Below are positions 8,008 to 14,712 of a stretch of 18,052 bases of DNA, piece after piece. The translations under genes and the position numbers were made by a program. The stretch comes from CAUUFM01 sp041844335 (GTDB lineage Bacteria; Bacillota; Clostridia; Lachnospirales; Lachnospiraceae): positions 1-18,052 of the forward strand of contig JBGZAX010000008.1 in NCBI GenBank assembly GCA_041844335.1. The letters run 5' to 3'. Below the pieces are notes generated by a model. That model was given only the letters and a program-made list of their open reading frames with translations, was not told where the DNA came from and did not search any database. Every line of letters begins with the position of its first letter. Position 1 is the first letter of the stretch.

Positions 8008-9187
8008 TTTTGTAAGCGAAAGTGATGATTTTAAAAATCCTCCTATAGCACCTTTGGGCATAATTGCCTTAAGAGGTTGTGAGCCTATGGCAAAAAGGGT
8101 CGACGACTACATTGTTAAATGGAGAAAAGCGTCACTGGCAAATAACACTCCTATGAGCGTGGAGCATAAATGCTGTTATAATATGGACAGCTTTATGGTG
8201 GATACAAAATTACCGAGGTTCGGAACCGGCGAAGGCAAGGGGCAGATAATGTCCACAGTAAGAGGACACGATATTTATATTTTAGTAGATGTGTGTAACT
8301 ATAGCGAGACCTACACCGTGTCAGGGCATTTAAATCATATGTCACCTGATGATCATTTTGCTGATTTAAAAAGAGTAATTGCGGCTATTGGCGGAAAAGC
8401 AAGAAGAGTAAATGTTATTATGCCTTTCTTATATGAGGGCAGACAGCATAGGAGGAGTGGGCGAGAATCGCTTGACTGTGCTTTAGCGTTGCATGAGCTG
8501 GTGAATATGGGAGTAAGCGATATTATTACCTTTGATGCTCACGACCCCAGAGTACAGAATTCCATTCCCTTAAACGGATTTGAAACCGTAAGTCCAAGCT
8601 ACCAGTTTATAAAGGGTCTGTTAAGAAAAGTTCCGGATTTGCAGATAAATTCAGATCATATGATGGTGATAAGTCCTGATGAGGGCGGAATGAGCAGAGC
8701 AGTTTATCTGGCTAATATTCTGGGACTTGATATGGGTATGTTTTACAAAAGAAGAGATTATACAAGAATAGTTGACGGCAGAAATCCTATAGTGGCTCAC
8801 GAATTCTTAGGTTCAAGCGTTGAAGGTAAGGATCTGCTCATAATAGATGATATGATCTCATCAGGTGACAGCATATTAGAGGTGGCTACGGAGCTTAAGA
8901 AAAGAAATGCAAAGAGAATTTTCGTATGCACCACATTCGGTCTTTTTACAAACGGGCTCGATAAGTTTGACGAGGCATATGAGAAAGGCTATATCACTGA
9001 TGTTTTAACCACCAATCTTATTTATCAAACTCCGGAGTTATTAAAAAGACCTTATTATGTGAGCTGTGATATGAGTAAGTATATTGCATTACTTATTGAT
9101 ACATTAAATCATGATGAATCAATAAGTCCTTTAATGGAGCCTGTAGATAGAATAAATCGTGCAATAGCGAACTATAATAATAGATAG
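8000..9187 (+). CDS. prs: Ribose-phosphate pyrophosphokinase, long form
   Basis: Makes PRPP from ribose 5-phosphate and ATP for purine, pyrimidine, NAD, His and Trp synthesis. Motifs, numbered from ATG 8000: the ATP-site stretch PFLYEGRQHRRSGRES (142-157, matching canonical PYxxYxRQDR); the catalytic-site DAHDP (179-183, canonical DLHAP); and the PRPP loop LIIDDMISSGDS (280-291). It has 395 residues against about 315 for ordinary bacterial Prs, with about 60 extra residues before the core and added length at the C-terminus. I chose ATG 8000 over an in-frame GTG at 7988 because AAAGGTGG (7984-7991) sits 8 bases before ATG. The gene overlaps the loader gene by 8 bases, implying coupled translation. 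A strong terminator follows. Confidence 0.92.
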   Translation: MNNFVSESDDFKNPPIAPLGIIALRGCEPMAKRVDDYIVKWRKASLANNTPMSVEHKCCYNMDSFMVDTKLPRFGTGEGKGQIMSTVRGHDIYILVDVCNYSETYTVSGHLNHMSPDDHFADLKRVIAAIGGKARRVNVIMPFLYEGRQHRRSGRESLDCALALHELVNMGVSDIITFDAHDPRVQNSIPLNGFETVSPSYQFIKGLLRKVPDLQINSDHMMVISPDEGGMSRAVYLANILGLDMGMFYKRRDYTRIVDGRNPIVAHEFLGSSVEGKDLLIIDDMISSGDSILEVATELKKRNAKRIFVCTTFGLFTNGLDKFDEAYEKGYITDVLTTNLIYQTPELLKRPYYVSCDMSKYIALLIDTLNHDESISPLMEPVDRINRAIANYNNR

Positions 9188-9197
9188 TTTTAAATTA

Positions 9198-9234
9198 AAA
9201 AAACAGCTGTTTAGCAGGAAGGCAGCTGTTTTTT
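9198..9234 (+). terminator. Intrinsic terminator after prs
   Basis: Arms AAAAAACAGCTG (9198-9209) and CAGCTGTTTTTT (9223-9234) pair perfectly around a 13-base loop and end in a T run, starting 11 bases after the prs stop codon. The A-rich left arm would also give a T run on the other strand, but no gene there needs it. Confidence 0.9.
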
Positions 9235-9246
9235 GATTTAAAAGGG

Positions 9247-9285
9247 TGAAAGCTTAATGATAGGGGAGCTACCATTAAGCTTTCA
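9247..9285 (+). repeat. Perfect 13-bp inverted repeat downstream of the prs terminator
   Basis: TGAAAGCTTAATG (9247-9259) and CATTAAGCTTTCA (9273-9285) are perfect reverse complements. After one A-C mismatch the loop adds TAG (9261-9263) with CTA (9269-9271), leaving a GGGAG apex. No T run follows on the + strand, so it is not an ordinary terminator. AGGGGAG occurs in the apex (9262-9268) and again just after the hairpin (9285-9291). It could be an RNA structure, the end of a small RNA, or a protein site. No function is assigned. Confidence 0.75.
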
Positions 9286-9312
9286 GGGGAGTATAAAATA
9301 ATTAATAAGGGG

Positions 9313-9342
9313 TTGATGTAACTACGTACATCATAGTATTAT
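9313..9342 (+). promoter_or_regulatory. Candidate promoter with operator-like dyad before the RNA methyltransferase operon
   Basis: TTGATG (9313-9318) and TATTAT (9337-9342, 5 of 6 matches) are 18 bases apart, a plausible sigma-A promoter for the four-gene run starting at 9455. A perfect dyad, TGATGTA (9314-9320) and TACATCA (9327-9333) with a 6-base spacer, lies across the -35 box and spacer, where a repressor would act. A smaller inverted repeat TCATA/TATGA (9331-9344) covers the -10 box. The remaining leader to 9454 is AT-rich with no other signal that I can see. Confidence 0.4.
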
Positions 9343-9454
9343 GATATTACAAAAAGATAAAAAAGTCAAGTCATAAAAATCATATAAATATTAAAAATAG
9401 TTTTAAATTCTAAATTTATAATTTAAATAAATAAAGACGAGAAAAGAGAAAAGC

Positions 9455-10615
9455 ATGAAAAAAGATACATATATTTTGACGGCAACCTGCCATTTCGGTA
9501 TTGAGGCTGTGTTAAAAAGAGAAATTATAAACTTGGGCTATGAGATTACAAATGTGGACAACGGACATGTAAGCTTTGAGGCTGACTCACAGGGAATAGC
9601 CTATGCCAATGTATTTTTACGCACCGCAGAAAGAGTTTTAATAAATATTGCAGGGTTTATCGCCAAGAGCTATGATGAGCTGTTTGAAAACGTGAAAAAG
9701 GTAGAATGGGACAGATACTTGCCGTTTGATGCTAAATTTAATGTGGTAAAGGTTGCAACCGTAAACAGCAAGCTTTTCAGTCCCTCCGATATACAAAGAA
9801 TTGTAAAAAAGGCGATTGTGGATAAACTTAAAACCAAGTATCCGGTAACTCATTTTCCTGAAAGCGGAGCCGACTATCCGTTAAGGATAAGCCTGATGAA
9901 GGATAATGTAAAGCTTTACCTTGACACATCAGGCGTATCTCTTCACAAAAGGGGATATAGAAGACTCGGGGCAAAGGCTCCTATAAGCGAAACCTTAGCT
10001 GCGGCTCTAATTTCCTTGTCGGTTTGGAACAAGGACAGGCTACTTATAGATCCGTTTTGCGGCAGCGGAACCTTTCCTATTGAGGCGGCTATGATTGCGG
10101 CTGATATTGCTCCCGGTATGAACAGGGACTTTTCCTTTTGTGCATGGGACAATCTTGTGAGTAAAAAGGATTTAAATGATGCGAAAACGGAGGCACGGGA
10201 TAATTGCATAAGGGATATAAGGCTTGATATACAGGGCTTTGATATAGATTCCGATGCCATTTCCGCCGCTATGCAAAATGCTAAAATGGCAGGGGTTGAT
10301 AATATGATACATCTGCAAAGACGACCTTTAAGTGCTTTAAGCTCCAATAAAAGATACGGAGTTGTAATCACCAACCCGCCATATGGAGAAAGGCTTTTAG
10401 AAAAAGATGAGGTAAAAGAGCTTTATAAAGAAATAAAAATAAGGTTTGCAGAATTAAGGGATTTTAGTTATTATATAATAACGTCCTTTGAAGATGCGCA
10501 AAAATTTTTAGGAAATGCCACTAAAAACAGAAAAATTTATAACGGTATGATTAAAAGCTACTATTATATGTATTTGGGCGAGAGGCCACCAAGAAAGGAT
10601 AAGAAAGTAATTTGA
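9455..10615 (+). CDS. THUMP-domain class I SAM-dependent RNA methyltransferase
   Basis: Predicted 23S rRNA guanine-N2 methyltransferase of the RlmL N-terminal / YpsC type. Residues about 45-155 form a ferredoxin-like plus THUMP region that binds RNA. LHKRGYRR (163-170) is the conserved bridge to the catalytic domain. DPFCGSGTFPIEAA (199-212) is the SAM-binding motif I, GFDID (261-265) motif II, and NPPYGER (307-313) the catalytic motif IV typical of N-methylation of an exocyclic amino group. Length, 386 residues, matches single-domain Firmicute homologues; the E. coli enzyme is a longer fusion with a second methyltransferase. The ATG has only a loose AAAGAGAA site. Its end overlaps the next gene by 4 bases. 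The modified base (m2G2445 in E. coli) is inferred from the family. Confidence 0.9.
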   Translation: MKKDTYILTATCHFGIEAVLKREIINLGYEITNVDNGHVSFEADSQGIAYANVFLRTAERVLINIAGFIAKSYDELFENVKKVEWDRYLPFDAKFNVVKVATVNSKLFSPSDIQRIVKKAIVDKLKTKYPVTHFPESGADYPLRISLMKDNVKLYLDTSGVSLHKRGYRRLGAKAPISETLAAALISLSVWNKDRLLIDPFCGSGTFPIEAAMIAADIAPGMNRDFSFCAWDNLVSKKDLNDAKTEARDNCIRDIRLDIQGFDIDSDAISAAMQNAKMAGVDNMIHLQRRPLSALSSNKRYGVVITNPPYGERLLEKDEVKELYKEIKIRFAELRDFSYYIITSFEDAQKFLGNATKNRKIYNGMIKSYYYMYLGERPPRKDKKVI

Positions 10616-11226
10616 AAAAAATAGTGTTTGCTACAAATAATGAGGGAAAGATAAGGGAGCTTAAAAAAATCTTTGATGAATGCTTTGATAAGAACAGCTT
10701 TGAGATTTATTCATTAAAGGACATAGGAGTAAAGCTTGATGTGGAAGAGGACGGCTTGTGCTATGAGCATAACGCTATGATTAAGGCAAGATATGTTTAC
10801 GGAAAGGTAAAGGATTATATCGTAATTGCCGATGATTCGGGGCTTGAAATAGAGGCTCTTGACAATGAGCCGGGGATATTTTCTGCAAGGTATATGGGAG
10901 AGGATACAGATTATGATGTAAAAAATAATAATTTAATTGAAAGATTAAATTCCGCAGACAGTGAAAACAGGGCAGCCAGGTTTGTCTGCGTGCTTGCTGT
11001 AATTTTTGATAATTTTACCGAAAGGATAGTAAGGGCAGATTGGGAGGGTGAGATTTCAGATAAGATATTGGGAGAAAACGGTTTCGGCTATGATCCTATA
11101 TTCTATCTCAGAGAGTATGATATGACATCGGCTCAATTAAGTGAGGAACTGAAAAATAAAATCAGTCATAGGGCCATGGCGCTTAAAAAGCTGTCTTTAT
11201 TAAAGGAGTTTAAGGATATAGAATAA
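10612..11226 (+). CDS. rdgB: dITP/XTP pyrophosphatase (RdgB/HAM1 family)
   Basis: House-cleaning enzyme that hydrolyses dITP, XTP and similar damaged purine nucleotides to monophosphates, keeping them out of DNA and RNA. It has the N-terminal TNN-x2-K substrate motif (FATNNEGKIREL), the catalytic ADDSGLEI with D74/D75 (73-80), GIFSARY, GFGYDPIF (157-164) and the C-terminal SHRA (185-188). Length, 204 residues, is normal. The start is TTG at 10612, overlapping the stop of the methyltransferase gene (ATTTGA). AGAAAGGA (10592-10599) is 12 bases upstream, so initiation probably depends on translation of the preceding gene. The product then begins KKIVFATNN, as in homologues. Confidence 0.95.
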   Translation: MKKIVFATNNEGKIRELKKIFDECFDKNSFEIYSLKDIGVKLDVEEDGLCYEHNAMIKARYVYGKVKDYIVIADDSGLEIEALDNEPGIFSARYMGEDTDYDVKNNNLIERLNSADSENRAARFVCVLAVIFDNFTERIVRADWEGEISDKILGENGFGYDPIFYLREYDMTSAQLSEELKNKISHRAMALKKLSLLKEFKDIE

Positions 11227-11228
11227 GA

Positions 11229-11714
11229 ATGAAAGCTATTATTATGAGTGATTCCCACGGGATGTATTGGCAGATGGAAAAGGTTGTAGGAATGTATAAA
11301 AACGCCGATTTGCTTATTCATACCGGTGACATCTGTTCAGATGAGGATTATTTACGCAGCTTATTTGACAATAGAGTTTATATAGTGCGTGGAAATAATG
11401 ATTATATGTCGGATTTGCCGTATGAGGAGGTTATAAAATTCGGAGGTCATAAAATTTTGGCAACACACGGGCATACTATGGGAGTTTATTTTTCCTATGA
11501 CAAAATATTGAATCGAGCCTTAAAGCTTGGATGTGACATGGCTTTTTTCGGGCATACCCACGTTCCGGTAATCGAGCAGGTGCAGGGGATATGGCTCGTG
11601 AATCCGGGCAGTCTCGCCTATCCTCGCGGAAGAAATAAAAATCCGAGCTTTGCAATTCTTGAGATTGACAGAGAAAATGAGGTGCATTTTAATATTCATT
11701 ATCTTGAAAAATAG
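11229..11714 (+). CDS. YfcE/MJ0936-family metallophosphoesterase
   Basis: Small calcineurin-like phosphodiesterase binding two metal ions. The ligand set is visible: D8 and H10 (MSDSHG), D34 (HTGD), N56 (GNND), H80 (ATHGH), and H109/H111 (FGHTH), followed by NPGS (125-128). Length, 161 residues, matches the single-domain YfcE/MJ0936 group. Characterised members hydrolyse model phosphodiesters; the natural substrate is mostly unknown. The gene begins 2 bases after rdgB, with AAGGAT (11212-11217) inside rdgB. Pairing of rdgB with a YfcE-type gene recurs in Firmicutes and suggests a shared nucleotide-cleaning role. That context is family knowledge, not proof. Confidence 0.92.
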   Translation: MKAIIMSDSHGMYWQMEKVVGMYKNADLLIHTGDICSDEDYLRSLFDNRVYIVRGNNDYMSDLPYEEVIKFGGHKILATHGHTMGVYFSYDKILNRALKLGCDMAFFGHTHVPVIEQVQGIWLVNPGSLAYPRGRNKNPSFAILEIDRENEVHFNIHYLEK

Positions 11715-11731
11715 TTTAAGAAAGGATAGAT

Positions 11732-12754
11732 ATGCGTATTATAAACTATGAAAAAATAGCAAAAGCTCTTGTTAACAGCGATGTTTATAATATGCTGTCT
11801 ATTTTGCACGAGCATAAGGGAGAGCATAGAGCTTATGAGGAAAATTTTGCGGAAATTTTGAAAAGTTTCGAATTATCGGCTAAGACACAGGGTATAGAAA
11901 TGATGAATAATATGTTCGGCAGCTTTATAGCTGTTAAAAGTATTGAAGAGCTGCTGTCATCAAGAAAAAATCCGGCAACTGAAAAAGAGGTATTTGCCTG
12001 TGGATATCGTGATATCTTGGGTATCGCAACAAACAACTATGATAAGATTAGGATAAATCCCGAATTTATTGACAGGCTGTGCTTTGAGCTGCTTGAATAT
12101 GAAAAAATTTTTTATCAAAGCAGTTTATCAAGAGGTCATTGTATTTCAAGATGCCTTATCGCCGATAATTGTTTAAGTGAGGAGCTATCCTATAAGCTTT
12201 CTGAAATCTGTCTTGAGCTTAATCGAGAGATTGCGATAGCGGAATTTGACAGTCTTGTTCTTATTTCCGTGTATGTATTTGATTTTATAAAAAGCAATGC
12301 CTATGACAGGGCGACTGTTCCGCTTGGAATTGCGATTTTGATTATGCTGCTTTGTAGGAGCGGATATACCATTGGAAAGTACATAAGTCTTGAGAGCATT
12401 TTAAATGATAACCTTGAGGAGTTTATCACCATATTAAATGGTGATTTTAAAGAAGAAAATTGTGAAAATAACGCCTATTATGAATTCCTATGCTTTATTC
12501 TTAAGATATTAAATATCGCTTATAAGAGATTTTTTGTCTTAATCAAGCTCTCACGTAATAAGAGTCTTTCAAAGCCCGAAAAGGTGAGAATGGTTATTAA
12601 AAACAGTGATATTGAAATTACTAAGAAGGATATTTTAAATCTCTGCCCGGATATCAGTAATTCAACTGTCGAGCATACATTAAACGAGCTGCTTGAAAAG
12701 GGTATAATAAGAAAGGTCAGAGGAGGAAGAAGTACCGCCTATCTATATAAATAA
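11732..12754 (+). CDS. Fic-fold protein with degenerate catalytic and inhibitory motifs, C-terminal winged helix
   Basis: I read this as a catalytically dead Fic protein. The N-terminus (MRIINYEKIAKAL) and body follow the Fic group with N-terminal inhibition helix, Fic core and winged helix. AKTQGIEMMNNMFG (50-63) lines up with the family's AKIQSTEASNAIEG-like stretch, so the inhibitory Ser and Glu become M58 and F62. FDFIKSNAYDRATVP (183-197) lines up without a gap with VDFLxxHPFxDGNGR, so the catalytic His becomes N189 and the GNGR anion-binding loop becomes ATVP. The following RSGYTIGKYISLESIL (209-224) is strongly Fic-like. The flap region before the core (about 135-165) is shorter than in active relatives. 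The wHTH at about 282-340 is well preserved (ILNLCPDISNSTVE, then GGRSTAYLYK). AAAGGA (11721-11726) is 5 bases before the ATG. Function is unknown; DNA binding is possible. The family sequence is from memory. Confidence 0.72.
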   Translation: MRIINYEKIAKALVNSDVYNMLSILHEHKGEHRAYEENFAEILKSFELSAKTQGIEMMNNMFGSFIAVKSIEELLSSRKNPATEKEVFACGYRDILGIATNNYDKIRINPEFIDRLCFELLEYEKIFYQSSLSRGHCISRCLIADNCLSEELSYKLSEICLELNREIAIAEFDSLVLISVYVFDFIKSNAYDRATVPLGIAILIMLLCRSGYTIGKYISLESILNDNLEEFITILNGDFKEENCENNAYYEFLCFILKILNIAYKRFFVLIKLSRNKSLSKPEKVRMVIKNSDIEITKKDILNLCPDISNSTVEHTLNELLEKGIIRKVRGGRSTAYLYK

Positions 12755-12758
12755 AATA

Positions 12759-12817
12759 TGCCGCTTAAAATATCCGTTGTGCGTATCTTATACACATAAA
12801 CGTTATTTTAAGCGGCA
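12759..12817. terminator. Bidirectional terminator between convergent operons
   Basis: TGCCGCTTAAAATA (12759-12772) and TATTTTAAGCGGCA (12804-12817) form a perfect 14-bp stem. Inside, CGTT (12775-12778) pairs with AACG (12799-12802), and TGTG (12778-12781) could pair with CACA (12793-12796), so most of the 31-base loop may also fold. A T-rich tract follows on the + strand (12819-12828), and the - strand equivalent is T-rich too. It sits between the stops of the Fic-like gene (12754) and the pot-type operon (12844), serving both. Confidence 0.85.
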
Positions 12818-12843
12818 GTTTTATTTTTGATTAAGTATTTTAC

Positions 12844-13911
12844 TTACTCACATTCAGCCTTAAACTTAGTCCAGATAAGAGTGTGTGCATCTTCAGCATC
12901 TGACGGAACATTAGATATTATCTCCATATCCTTAATATCGGAGGGTAAAATAAGCCTTTCCTTTAATTCATCTGAAATCAAATTCTCAGATCCCTTAAAT
13001 GTACAGAAATACTGTGTGTGTTCAAAGCACTTGGCTCCTGTTTCGGCATCTAAGATGTAGTTTAAAAAAGCATGTGCAGCCTCATTATTAGGTGCATTTT
13101 TCGGTATGAAAGCAGGGGTTATTCCAAAGCCCATACCCTCTTTCGGATAACATACAGATAGAGTGGGATCCGCATTTAATGCGGTATTTACCTGTGAAGT
13201 ATACAGAAATGCGGCATTCACCTCTCCGCTTAAAAGTGCATCCTGTGTGTTGGCGTCACTTATTATTCTTATGTTGGGTGCAAGCTTTAAAAGCTTTTCT
13301 CCCGCCGCTTCTATCTTCTTGACATCGGCAGTATTAAGAGATTCTCCCATGGACTTTAATGTGATACCGTTTATAACCCTATAATTTCCTATAATTGCAA
13401 TACTGTCCTCAAGCCTTTTATCCCATAAATCGTCGTATTTATTTATATCAAAGCCGACAGCATCTCTATTATACACAATCAAAGGAACTCCGGCTCCATA
13501 CGGTATGGTATATTTATTTTCGGTGTCATAATATTGTCCTGTAAATCTTTCATTTACGTTTGTTATATTGGGTATCTTGGTTTTATCAAGCTCCGATGCC
13601 AGATCCTGTGCTATCACCTGCTCCAAGATATAATCATCCGCTATAATTAAATCATAGCCGCCGCCCTTTGCTTCCTGTAATTTTGCCAGCATTTCTTCAT
13701 CACTGTCAAAATTTGTGAAGTTTATCTTTACACCGATTTCACTTTCGAAGTCCGATAAGACCTTATCAGGAAACATACCGTCCCATGTGTAGATGTTTAA
13801 TGTTCCTGAAAGAGATGAGGAATTTTCGCTTTTGTTCGGTTTTTTTGAACAGCCCGCGGCAAATACTAATGTGCCTATCATCATCAATAAAATTAATCTT
13901 GATTTTTTCAT
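12844..13911 (-). CDS. potD: PotD-like substrate-binding lipoprotein of an ABC importer
   Basis: Extracellular binding protein of the importer encoded upstream. Residues 1-21 form a lipoprotein signal (basic KK, hydrophobic stretch, FAAGC), so C21 would be lipidated. The rest aligns with E. coli PotD almost without gaps: LNIYTWDGMFP (38-48), GYDLIIADDYI (85-95), DLWDKRL (161-167), GEVNAAFLY (229-237), PKEGMGFGITPAFIP (256-270), TQYFCTF (299-305). The polyamine contacts differ. E. coli E36, D168, E171 and D257 become G45, N176, V179 and T265; W229 becomes Y237 and W255 becomes G263; W34, Y85 and Y293 are kept. New acidic residues occur at D44, D92 and D93. The fold is therefore secure but polyamine specificity is not. 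One base separates it from potC; AAGGAG lies at the potC end. Last gene of the operon. Confidence 0.88.
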   Translation of the reverse strand: MKKSRLILLMMIGTLVFAAGCSKKPNKSENSSSLSGTLNIYTWDGMFPDKVLSDFESEIGVKINFTNFDSDEEMLAKLQEAKGGGYDLIIADDYILEQVIAQDLASELDKTKIPNITNVNERFTGQYYDTENKYTIPYGAGVPLIVYNRDAVGFDINKYDDLWDKRLEDSIAIIGNYRVINGITLKSMGESLNTADVKKIEAAGEKLLKLAPNIRIISDANTQDALLSGEVNAAFLYTSQVNTALNADPTLSVCYPKEGMGFGITPAFIPKNAPNNEAAHAFLNYILDAETGAKCFEHTQYFCTFKGSENLISDELKERLILPSDIKDMEIISNVPSDAEDAHTLIWTKFKAECE

Positions 13912-13912
13912 T

Positions 13913-14698
13913 TTAATACTCCTTTTTAATTTTTAATTTAATATAGATATGCCTAATTATCAGCAGAAGGACAATTATAAGAGGGATAATCGTGTTCAGT
14001 GCATTAATTTCCGGAGTTAATCCGGTCTTAAGTTTGGTGTATACCTTTATGGGTAAAAGATTTATAGTCGGACCCGTAACAAATATACTGATTACTATAT
14101 CGTCAAATGACATCGCAAAGGATAGTAACATTCCTGACAAAATTGCAGGCATTAAAAGCGGAATTGTTATATCTCTTAACACCTGGTAGGAAGATGCGCC
14201 TAAATCAAGTGCCGCATCATTCAATGTATCGTCCATTCTGTACAAGGCTGCCCTTAATTGACTGTATATATAAGGTATGCAAAAGGTGGTGTGAGCTATT
14301 ATAAGAGTCACCATTCCAAATGGAATTTTCATTAATGAAAAAATTGACAAATACGCCATTCCGAGAATGATCTCCGGTATCATTATCGGCATATTCGATA
14401 CAAATTCCGTAAATTTATCAAATCTGTTTTGATTTTTATGAAAATGTACGGCTGCCGGCATTGCAATTATTACCGATAATACACAGGAGCTTACCGCAAG
14501 TATTATGCTGTTCACAAAGGCGATCAGCATTGATTTATCCTGAAACAGTTTTATGTACCATTTCAGAGAAAAACCCGTCCATTTTGTAGCCAATTTCGAG
14601 TCGTTGAATGAATATATACTTGATACTATAATAGGAACGTATGTTAAAAATAGTATCATTATTATATAAAACTTAGCAAAGATGCTGTTTTTTTTCAT
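13913..14698 (-). CDS. potC: ABC importer permease, PotC-like
   Basis: One of two membrane permeases of the PotABCD-type importer. The 261 residues show about six hydrophobic segments, starting with FYIIMILFLTYVPIIVSSIY. The short N-terminal stretch FNDSKLATKWTGFSLKWY is characteristic of PotC-like proteins. The EAA-type loop that docks on the ATPase is present as LNDAALDLGASSYQVLRDITIPLLMPAI. AGGAGG lies 5 bases before the ATG in the 14-base gap after potB. Transport specificity is set mainly by the binding protein, so the substrate is as uncertain as for potD. Confidence 0.93.
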   Translation of the reverse strand: MKKNSIFAKFYIIMILFLTYVPIIVSSIYSFNDSKLATKWTGFSLKWYIKLFQDKSMLIAFVNSIILAVSSCVLSVIIAMPAAVHFHKNQNRFDKFTEFVSNMPIMIPEIILGMAYLSIFSLMKIPFGMVTLIIAHTTFCIPYIYSQLRAALYRMDDTLNDAALDLGASSYQVLRDITIPLLMPAILSGMLLSFAMSFDDIVISIFVTGPTINLLPIKVYTKLKTGLTPEINALNTIIPLIIVLLLIIRHIYIKLKIKKEY

Positions 14699-14712
14699 TA
14701 CGTCCTCCTTTT

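Noticed and set aside
9257..9301. A 14-codon ORF (MIGELPLSFQGSIK) inside the 13-bp inverted repeat, with a loose AAAGGG upstream.
   Set aside because: It lies just after a terminator with no promoter before it, its start would be buried in the stem, and a short ORF of this size is expected by chance.
9316..9321. ATG directly followed by TAA, with AAGGGG a few bases upstream, resembling a start-stop element.
   Set aside because: The spacing from the purine run is only 3 bases and the site lies within the promoter and dyad, so it is probably upstream of the transcript.
9943..10374. A 143-codon open frame on the - strand.
   Set aside because: It is antisense to the RNA methyltransferase gene, whose motifs are complete, and has no recognisable protein features.
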